Source: Gammaproteobacteria bacterium (lineage in GTDB: Bacteria > Pseudomonadota > Gammaproteobacteria > Ga0077554 > Ga007554). From it: a DNA stretch of 64,000 nucleotides. The stretch lies in contig JAMPIW010000002.1 of assembly GCA_040183005.1 (NCBI GenBank), positions 310,001 to 374,000 of the forward strand, read 5' to 3'. The notes below the pieces were generated by a model. It searched no databases, had not been told where the DNA came from, and was given only the letters and a program-made list of their open reading frames with translations. A program made the position numbers and the translations under genes. Numbering within the stretch: position 1 is the first letter of the stretch; each line of letters begins with the position of its first letter. Of the stretch, positions 57,276 to 64,000 are shown in pieces.

Positions 57276-57428
57276 CTACTTGAATGCCTCGGCATCCTTT
57301 GCCATTTGCTTGTCTTCCTTATGCTCCCGCCAGTATTTATCCACGATTGTGCTGTACAGCAGGGGGGCACCAAATACAAAGGCAATGATTCCTGCCGTCA
57401 CATAAGAGAGATTGTCGATATCTATCAT
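57276..57428 (-). CDS. 50-aa single-helix protein, CcoQ-like in size
   Basis: MIDIDNLSYVTAGIIAFVFG, APLLYSTIVDKYWREHKEDK, QMAKDAEAFK. One helix (~10-27) is followed by a strongly charged cytoplasmic tail, the layout of CcoQ and other small oxidase subunits. GAGGA lies nine bases before the ATG, and the gene is packed between the 210-aa gene and a terminator, so it is very probably real. No sequence family is recognised. Confidence 0.75.
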   Translation of the reverse strand: MIDIDNLSYVTAGIIAFVFGAPLLYSTIVDKYWREHKEDKQMAKDAEAFK

Positions 57429-57455
57429 GCTTTAGTCCTCTTCAAACTAATTAAA

Positions 57456-58088
57456 TCAAGTGGTGACGGGTTTCTTGGAAAAGTGCGGCAAGCGTTTGAT
57501 CATAATGATCATCCACAAGCAGTAGTAGCTCACGTAGAATACATCGATAGTGTATCCCTTGTCCCACCACGGCTGCTTACGCTCCCTGACGCCATCGGCA
57601 CGGAAGTTGCCCTCGAAGTTCGCCAACACAACTGTATCACCCAACACTGTGAAGTTATCGAGAGGATACTTGGTCTGCTTCTGCAACTCAATGATGTGTG
57701 GGGCCAGATTCTGCAAGTCATACCAATCAATGGGATGACGCTCAAGCTGACCTTTCAAAGCATTATCCGGTGCCCTGTTATACGCCTCGGTGTTGATGTA
57801 CTTCATCTTCTCCTCAGCCGTAGCCAGCTTCTGCACCTCCGGAGAATTCATCAACTCCACATGAGTTTGGTAAATCGCAGCTGTTGGCCTTTGCCCCCAT
57901 ATCGGCATGGTAAGCATGAACGCCGTGAGGATGATCAGTGCGATCAGGAACGTCAGCGCGAAGGGCAGGCGATTATTCGCCGGGTGTATCAACCCACCCA
58001 TCCTTTCCTCACCCCACATCTTTAATATTTCCTGCTGCTCTTGCTCATCGGAAAGCGAGTACAGCGGGTTATCCATTTTCCAGGCCAT
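57456..58088 (-). CDS. 210-aa membrane protein of the HCO core operon, unknown
   Basis: Long polar N-terminus (LSDEQEQQEILKMWGEERMG), first helix FALTFLIALIILTAFMLTMP, a periplasmic domain (~65-175) with conserved-looking aromatic and charged residues (PIDWYDLQNLAPHIIELQKQ, YPLDNFTVLGDTVVLANFEG), and a C-terminal helix (IDVFYVSYYCLWMIIMI). No CxxCH or copper motif. It takes the place of CcoP in gene order after the CcoO-like gene but is not a cytochrome. Family not recognised. Confidence 0.78.
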   Translation of the reverse strand: MAWKMDNPLYSLSDEQEQQEILKMWGEERMGGLIHPANNRLPFALTFLIALIILTAFMLTMPIWGQRPTAAIYQTHVELMNSPEVQKLATAEEKMKYINTEAYNRAPDNALKGQLERHPIDWYDLQNLAPHIIELQKQTKYPLDNFTVLGDTVVLANFEGNFRADGVRERKQPWWDKGYTIDVFYVSYYCLWMIIMIKRLPHFSKKPVTT

Positions 58089-58116
58089 AATAATACCCCT
58101 TTTAATATGTGATCGA

Positions 58117-59091
58117 TTACTTCAGACTCAGAACCCAGTCAATCAAAGCCCGTATTTCGCTATTGGGCGCGTAATCAGGCACTTCTGGCGGATAGGTTCT
58201 CTTGCCGACGGAGTATTCCAGATACTCGGCGCGCCACTTATCAAAATCGATAGTGTTGCCTTGAGCATCTTTATCGCCCCATAGGTAGTCATAACGCGGC
58301 ATGATGGAGTTGACCTGCACCAATCTTGGATTGAAGAAGTGCATCATCATCCACTCGCGAGAGGAGTTTCTGGAGGCTACATGGAGAATATCCGGTGCTT
58401 TACGGTCGGAACCGAAGGCGGTCGGGTTTTCACCATTGAAGTCGCCCAGATAGGGGGGGGCGCCAAAAGCCTGCCAATCCTGAGTCTGCTCAGGCAAGAG
58501 TGTATGGCACCACCAGCAACCTTGCACGACAAACTCCGTCTTGCCTTTGGAAATGAGATGGGTATTCTTATCTCCGGCAGCAGCGAGGGTAGCATCAGGC
58601 GTCCAGCCCTTGGTTACCGAGGCATTCTCGATGTAGGTCAGCTCTTCACCATTGAACTCTCCGAGCGCCAGTGTGAAAACCACACCTTCCTGAGTCCCTT
58701 TGGTATGGTTCGAGCCGCTGACAGCGGTAATCTGACCCTGGCTTTCGCTCAGGTCGTATACGCCCTTACCCAGATCGTGGGGATGCCGGATATTCGGCGG
58801 CATCGGAACACCTGGCTTGTACACATACGCTCTGATTGGCGGATCCAATTTGGCACCTGTTTTGGGGTCCGTTTCCAGGTCGACAGTAATAGGCCTGTTG
58901 ATACCCAGCAGCAGCGGATCAGCATAACCAAAGCCTATGTCAAAGCCCGCGGACAACTGCTTCTCCAAGGCCATCTTGGTTGACACCGCAGATCTCAAAT
59001 CGAAGCTAGGCATGAACAGCGTGATTGTCATCGAGAGCCCCAACGCGCCCCCGACCATTGCAGCACCTAATCTATACTCTTTAAAAGCCAT
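58117..59091 (-). CDS. CcoO-like monoheme cytochrome c subunit
   Basis: 324 aa from the ATG at 59091, which has GGAGGG six bases upstream. N-terminal anchor (MVGGALGLSMTITLFMPSFD). Heme c motif CWWCH in VVQGCWWCHTLLPEQ at ~170-182, with the CcoO-like block FGSDRKAPDILHVASRNSSR and EWMMMHFFNPR, and the Met ligand in NSIMPRYDYLWG. CcoO is ~200 aa; this one has ~120 extra residues between anchor and heme (YADPLLLGINRPITVDLETD, VFTLALGEFNGEELTYIE). It follows the CcoN-like gene and probably passes electrons to it. Confidence 0.87.
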   Translation of the reverse strand: MAFKEYRLGAAMVGGALGLSMTITLFMPSFDLRSAVSTKMALEKQLSAGFDIGFGYADPLLLGINRPITVDLETDPKTGAKLDPPIRAYVYKPGVPMPPNIRHPHDLGKGVYDLSESQGQITAVSGSNHTKGTQEGVVFTLALGEFNGEELTYIENASVTKGWTPDATLAAAGDKNTHLISKGKTEFVVQGCWWCHTLLPEQTQDWQAFGAPPYLGDFNGENPTAFGSDRKAPDILHVASRNSSREWMMMHFFNPRLVQVNSIMPRYDYLWGDKDAQGNTIDFDKWRAEYLEYSVGKRTYPPEVPDYAPNSEIRALIDWVLSLK

Positions 59092-59182
59092 TTTTATCCC
59101 TCCCAACTATTGGTTCACATTATATCCCCCGGCAACCTGGCGTCCGGGGGATTTTAGGATGTAACGATATCAGATGTCTCTT

Positions 59183-60592
59183 TTAACGCTCGTATGCCAG
59201 TTCATGGGCATAACGGCCATCTGGAACCAACGTACCTACACGGGCAGTCATCCACATATTGTAGAGCCACACCAAATTACCGGTAAACACCATGGTGCCC
59301 CCAATCCAGCGTGCAATCATGTAGGGATGCTCTGCAATCACGACGTCGATATAAGGCACTTCATAGACCTTGCCTGCACCCTGGATCAGACCTGCAATGG
59401 TCATGGATATCCAGTAGGTACAGAAACCGATCAGCACGAACCAGTAGTGGAAGTTGGCTAAAGCCAAGGAATACAGCTTTCTCTTCAGCATTTGTTGCAG
59501 ACCGAAGTAGACCGCCGCAATTTCCAGGAAGGTTGACATACCCAGCAAAGCTAAATGGGCGTGAGCCACAATCCAACCCGTACCATGGATGAACCAGTTA
59601 ATGGAGCGGGTTTGCTGGAATCCACCCTGCATGTTTAGTGGGATCGCCAAAAACACGCCGGTAATGGAGAATTTGACTTCCATGTTCTCCACAAACATGC
59701 TCCATTTGCCTTTCATGGTCAACAGAATATTGGCAACAAAGGCAACGGCGGGGATCAAAATCAACACGCCTTCTACTGAGGCGAATGACTTCAACCATTC
59801 AGGCAACGGCGAAGACATCAAGTGATGCGAGGCCGGGGTAGAATAAAACACGACAATCGACCAAAAGTGCATATGGCCAATACGGTGTGAGTAGAGCGGA
59901 TTACCTGTCAGCTTGGGGATCGTATAGTACGCAATCGCAGCAGCAACGGGCGTAATCCACAGACCCAGAAGATTATGGGCGTTCCACCACGTCAGGTAGG
60001 CTTCGGATAAGCCTGTAAGGTGGAAGTACTCAGGGGAGTTACCCACCAGCAATACGATACCCACCATGAAGGTACAGGCGCCGAAAAACCAGTTGGTGAT
60101 GTAAATACCTTGCGTACGACGGTGAGCAATCGTCATGATGACGTTGACGCACAACGGCGTGATTACACCAAACAGGATCACCAGATCAAACGGCCAAGCA
60201 AAATCGGAATACTCACGGCCCGATGTAATACCGATCCAGAGACTAATAAGCGCAGAGGACAGACCCACGTTCCACAGGAGCGCCGTCCACAGACCTAATT
60301 TTTCCGACCACATGCGGGTATTACCCAGCGCTGGCGTCATGTACATCATGGTCATGGCGAAGGCCATGGAAATCCAGCCAACGATCACCGCGAGAACGTG
60401 CACCTGTCGCATGTGACCAAAAGCGAACAACTCAGTGCCGGTCACAAAGTCCGGGAACGCCAGCTTGGCGGCATTGAACGAGCCCAAACCTGTCCCTACC
60501 ACAAACCAGAAAATAGCGGAAAACCCAAAGAATATCGCCGCTGATCCTGGCGGGATATCCTCATTCTTTGCGGACAAATATTTAAATAACAT
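59183..60592 (-). CDS. Divergent cbb3-like heme-copper oxidoreductase, catalytic subunit
   Basis: 469 aa with about 12 helices. Low-spin heme ligand in FGHMRQVHVLAVIVGW. CuB His in WWNAHNLLGLWITP and SHHLMSSPLPEW. The helix-VII Tyr in VVFYSTPASHHL aligns with the cross-linked Tyr of CcoN. The heme pair is in WIVAHAHLALLG. All match the CcoN pattern (Y-x-x-x-x-x-H-H; GHVH becomes AHAH). Where CcoN has STFEGPMMS, this protein reads GVFLAIPLN, so the active-site-near Glu is missing. It is probably an O2 or NO reductase of the C family; which one is open. AGGTGAGGGG precedes the ATG. The best analogue is not a standard CcoN. Confidence 0.88.
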   Translation of the reverse strand: MLFKYLSAKNEDIPPGSAAIFFGFSAIFWFVVGTGLGSFNAAKLAFPDFVTGTELFAFGHMRQVHVLAVIVGWISMAFAMTMMYMTPALGNTRMWSEKLGLWTALLWNVGLSSALISLWIGITSGREYSDFAWPFDLVILFGVITPLCVNVIMTIAHRRTQGIYITNWFFGACTFMVGIVLLVGNSPEYFHLTGLSEAYLTWWNAHNLLGLWITPVAAAIAYYTIPKLTGNPLYSHRIGHMHFWSIVVFYSTPASHHLMSSPLPEWLKSFASVEGVLILIPAVAFVANILLTMKGKWSMFVENMEVKFSITGVFLAIPLNMQGGFQQTRSINWFIHGTGWIVAHAHLALLGMSTFLEIAAVYFGLQQMLKRKLYSLALANFHYWFVLIGFCTYWISMTIAGLIQGAGKVYEVPYIDVVIAEHPYMIARWIGGTMVFTGNLVWLYNMWMTARVGTLVPDGRYAHELAYER

Positions 60593-60646
60593 AACCCCTC
60601 ACCTCCCAGGTAGTAACACTAACCTTTATTCTGCCCAAACAAACAA

Positions 60647-60739
60647 CTACTCTTTCATCATATTCAGGATATACCAAGACATCCACATACTTGAAAACGC
60701 GAGCAAAATACCGCAACCACCAGCGAATGTCGCCAACAT
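60647..60739 (-). CDS. 30-aa single-helix peptide upstream of the CcoN-like gene
   Basis: MLATFAGGCGILLAFSSMWM, SWYILNMMKE. It is almost wholly one helix with a short charged end, like CydX or other tiny oxidase subunits. AAAGGGGG precedes the ATG by about six bases, and it lies 54 bp before the CcoN-like gene in the same unit. Very short, so reality is inferred from the binding site, the hydrophobicity and the place. Confidence 0.55.
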   Translation of the reverse strand: MLATFAGGCGILLAFSSMWMSWYILNMMKE

Positions 60740-60811
60740 AATGAAACCCCCTTTAATCTCAATAACTGAAGTGACTAATAGCCAGCAAAGAAATCTATGA
60801 TTCCCCAGCCA

Positions 60812-61117
60812 CTAGAAATACGCTGGCTTTTCACCCTTAGCGATCGCAGCAGCCTCAAGCGCGCCATGCCTAGCCATCGCCATTACCATAATGATAAAGA
60901 ACGCAGCCCCAAAGACGAACATCATCCAGTCGACAAACCCCGAAAAAGTCGCCGGATTATAAGCATCCATACCCCAACCGCCCCAGCTTTCGTAGGGGCC
61001 ACGCCCTACGGCGCACATCACTGCAGCGCCGAACACACTTCCATTACCCATGCCGGTGGTAAAGCCACCGATAAAAGCGGGGAAAAAAATCTTCCCCAGA
61101 GTCAGCTTATTATTCAT
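60812..61117 (-). CDS. 101-aa membrane protein, first gene of the HCO core operon
   Basis: Two or three helices: IFFPAFIGGFTTGMGNGSVF, GAAVMCAVGRGPYESWGGWG, FVDWMMFVFGAAFFIIMVMA. The Gly/Trp-rich middle and MARHGALEAAAIAKGEKPAY at the C-terminus are notable. GGAGGG lies five bases before the ATG. No family recognised. Being first in the unit, it is probably an accessory or assembly subunit of the complex. Confidence 0.75.
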   Translation of the reverse strand: MNNKLTLGKIFFPAFIGGFTTGMGNGSVFGAAVMCAVGRGPYESWGGWGMDAYNPATFSGFVDWMMFVFGAAFFIIMVMAMARHGALEAAAIAKGEKPAYF

Positions 61118-61173
61118 CTATCCCTCCCATATGGTTGCTGCTTATGCACTTGCTCGTTAACTGTGCAAACCCG

Positions 61174-61198
61174 GAATGACACATGGCAAATGTCATTC
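61174..61198 (-). promoter_or_regulatory. 25-bp inverted repeat upstream of the HCO operon
   Basis: GAATGACA, 9 bp, TGTCATTC: an 8-bp perfect inverted repeat, 57-81 bp above the first gene. A dimeric regulator site is likely. It does not match FNR/DNR (TTGAT-N4-ATCAA) or NorR (GTCA-N7-TGAC, reversed order). A weak -35/-10 pair (TTGCAC, 18 bp, TAAGCA) lies between it and the gene. The 61199-61493 stretch beyond shows no supported gene. Confidence 0.6.
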
Positions 61199-61493
61199 GT
61201 TATGTATTTACCACCAATAAAGAGAAATTGCAAGGTGGTATCAAGCTAATCCCTTATAAACTGCATCCCAAATCGGATCGTGCCACATGGTTACATCCGG
61301 CGTCAAGACGTGTTTTGAATTTATGTTTGCATGTCATCCATGACGTCTTTCGACAGCCATTTCACGCAATCGGGCATCAAGCATTTACGCAAGCCACCCG
61401 TACCAATTGTAGCTTGGTATTCGCACATAAACGCCTGCGACGAATGCGGCGGGCGCAGAGCGAGACAGGACACGAACTCATGAAATATCCGCG

Positions 61494-62261
61494 CTAGAAA
61501 TCGTACTCGAGGATTAGCGGGGCATGATCGGAGAAGCGCTGCTCTTTGTAAATAGACGCTTCTTTGATTTTATCTTTCAGGCCCGGCGTAATAACTTGGT
61601 AGTCAATGCGCCACCCCACGTTTTTGGCCCACGCCTGGCCTCGGTTGGACCACCAGGTATATTGACCTGTCTCCTGGTTGACGACGCGAAAAGCGTCCAC
61701 AAACCCCAGCGGGCCGAACAATTCATCCATCCAGGCGCGCTCTTCCGGTAGAAATCCGGAGTTTTTCCGGTTGCCACGCCAGTTTTTGAGATCAATCTCT
61801 TTATGGGCTATGTTCCAGTCGCCACAGATAATGTATTCGCGCTGATCTTCCTGGAATTGCCTGAGAACGGGCTTGATGCGCTCCATTAGGTCGAATTTCA
61901 CCGCCTGGCGCTGCTCGCCGCTGCTGCCCGATGGCATGTACAGGGAGATCACGCTGAGGTTGTCGAAATCAGCCTGGATAAATCTTCCCTCCGCATCGAT
62001 ATCCTTCCAGCCCAGCCCCATCACCACGCGATCCGGCTTCTTTTTGCAATACAGTGCCACGCCGCTATACCCTTTCTTTTCTGCATCATGAAAATAGGCG
62101 TGGTAGCCGGGCGGGCGATAGGTTTCGGGAGGAAGCTGATGTTCTTGCGCTTTGGTCTCCTGTAGACACACAACGTCGGCGTTCTGCTTTAGCATCCACT
62201 CAAAAAATCCCTTACTGGCGGCAGAGCGGATGCCGTTGGTGTTGAGTGCGATTATTTTCAT
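61494..62261 (-). CDS. xthA: Exodeoxyribonuclease III family (AP endonuclease)
   Basis: Mg-dependent enzyme that cuts at abasic sites and degrades 3' ends in base excision repair. 255 aa. Motifs: MKIIALNTNGIRSAASKG, VVCLQETKAQEHQL (catalytic Glu), GYSGVALYCKKKPDRVVMGL, YIICGDWNIAHKEIDLKNW (Asp/Asn), and SDHAPLILEYDF (Asp-His pair). It is divergent from pyrE, 62 bp apart. Confidence 0.95.
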   Translation of the reverse strand: MKIIALNTNGIRSAASKGFFEWMLKQNADVVCLQETKAQEHQLPPETYRPPGYHAYFHDAEKKGYSGVALYCKKKPDRVVMGLGWKDIDAEGRFIQADFDNLSVISLYMPSGSSGEQRQAVKFDLMERIKPVLRQFQEDQREYIICGDWNIAHKEIDLKNWRGNRKNSGFLPEERAWMDELFGPLGFVDAFRVVNQETGQYTWWSNRGQAWAKNVGWRIDYQVITPGLKDKIKEASIYKEQRFSDHAPLILEYDF

Positions 62262-62323
62262 GTGTTTTCCATTATGCGACGAGGCCGGTACAATAGCCGA
62301 AATTTAATCACGGGCAAACCTCC

Positions 62324-62977
62324 ATGCAAAATTATCAGCGCGAATTCCTTGATTTTGTGATTACTACAGGTGTGCTGCGTTTTGGGGAGTTCACCCTGAA
62401 ATCCGGGCGCATCAGCCCCTACTTTTTCAACAGCGGCCTGTTCAATACCGGCGGCAGCATCGCGCGATTGGGGCGCCATTATGCTGCCGCGCTGGAAAAT
62501 GCAAATCTAAGCTATGACATGCTGTTTGGCCCGGCTTATAAGGGCATACCGCTGGCAGTAGCTACGTCGATCGCGCTCGCCGATCATCACCGGCGCGATA
62601 TCCCTTATGCCTTCAACCGCAAGGAGGCCAAGGATCATGGCGAGGGCGGTACAACGGTGGGGGCGAAGCTGGAAGGCAAAGTAATGATTATCGACGATGT
62701 GATCTCGGCGGGCACGTCGGTGCGTGAATCGATTGTAATCATCAAGGCGGCGGGGGCGGTTCCGGCGGGCGTTGTCATTGCGCTGGACAGACAAGAGCGC
62801 GGCGTGGGCGCGTTATCTGCGATCCAGGAAGTAGAAGAGGCGCATGGGCTCAAGGTGGCAAGCATTGTCAATCTGGACAATTTGATTGAATACTTGTCGG
62901 CACAGCCAGCGATGACGGATGCGCTGGAGAACATCCGCGCCTATCAGGCGCGATATGGGATACGCGGCTGCGCGTAG
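62324..62977 (+). CDS. pyrE: Orotate phosphoribosyltransferase
   Basis: Joins orotate to PRPP to make orotidine-5'-phosphate in pyrimidine synthesis. 217 aa. N-terminal [20 protein letters not shown], substrate Lys in [35 protein letters not shown] loop, and the PRPP motif [18 protein letters not shown]. It is convergent with argB (7-bp gap). Confidence 0.97.
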   Translation: MQNYQREFLDFVITTGVLRFGEFTLKSGRISPYFFNSGLFNTGGSIARLGRHYAAALENANLSYDMLFGPAYKGIPLAVATSIALADHHRRDIPYAFNRKEAKDHGEGGTTVGAKLEGKVMIIDDVISAGTSVRESIVIIKAAGAVPAGVVIALDRQERGVGALSAIQEVEEAHGLKVASIVNLDNLIEYLSAQPAMTDALENIRAYQARYGIRGCA

Positions 62978-62984
62978 CGAGCCT

Positions 62985-64000
<1,016 letters not shown>

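Noticed and set aside
59183-60592. Calling the catalytic subunit NorB.
   Set aside because: The helix-VII Tyr and the CcoN-like H-x-H block are present and the NorB active-site glutamates are not seen; the CcoO- and CcoS-like partners also favour a cbb3 relation.
61174-61198. An FNR/DNR or NorR site in front of the HCO operon.
   Set aside because: The half-sites are GAATGACA and TGTCATTC with 9-bp spacing; neither TTGAT-N4-ATCAA nor GTCA-N7-TGAC is present.
61183-61497. A 104-codon plus-strand frame upstream of the HCO operon.
   Set aside because: It starts inside the inverted repeat, has no clear binding site and no recognisable family. A chance frame is more likely.

Overview
The window is a chromosomal segment of a gammaproteobacterium, probably a chemolithoautotroph or a relative of one. 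The evidence is gene content and order: minCDE, tkt-gap-pgk-pyk-fba in one minus-strand run (the order seen in many Calvin-cycle gammaproteobacteria), rsmI/lpoA/yraN/BON-lipoprotein, divergent uvrA and ssb, trxA-rho, rpsF-rpsR-DUF2232-rplI-dnaB-alr, and algC-argB-pyrE. No RuBisCO gene is in view, so autotrophy is an inference.

Layout. 1-4.5 kb: an iron-transport locus (tonB, partial exbB, Fur box) hit by two unrelated IS4-family elements. 4.6-6.8 kb: min operon and tRNA-Lys. 7-14.1 kb: glycolytic/Calvin enzymes. 14.4-26.8 kb: a PQQ-type propeller dehydrogenase, a MazF-like toxin-antitoxin pair, a GlcD-like flavoprotein, envelope genes, a DUF2892 gene with an operator on its -10 box, two methionine-salvage genes, rhlE, trxA and rho. 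26.9-34.5 kb: glgP, ssb, an MFS transporter and uvrA. 34.5-45.2 kb: a defence and mobile-DNA island with a 112-bp MITE-like element, a type III restriction-modification operon carrying a PemK-like toxin-antitoxin pair between mod and res, a two-gene DUF1828-type module, a truncated ATP-binding-protein remnant, a SWIM-domain gene between imperfect direct repeats, and a second identical copy of the tonB-side IS. 45.2-50.3 kb: alr, dnaB and ribosomal protein genes. 50.6-53.5 kb: a 42-aa membrane peptide gene and an MFS-spermidine-synthase-like fusion.

54-61.2 kb holds the most unusual content: two consecutive minus-strand transcription units, each ending in an intrinsic terminator. They encode a divergent cbb3-like heme-copper oxidoreductase (CcoN- and CcoO-like subunits), a separate monoheme cytochrome c, a CcoS-like protein, at least six small or medium membrane proteins of unknown function (two are 30 and 50 aa), and a membrane-anchored SUMF1-fold protein without the cysteines of formylglycine-generating enzymes. 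No diheme CcoP is present. The catalytic subunit keeps the three CuB histidines, the heme ligands and the helix-VII tyrosine, but lacks the glutamate normally found near the active site of cbb3 oxidases and NO reductases. An 8-bp inverted repeat lies just upstream of the first unit. This is the best candidate in the window for a poorly described system; whether it reduces O2, NO or something else cannot be decided from sequence alone.

The right end carries xthA, pyrE, argB and the 3' end of algC.
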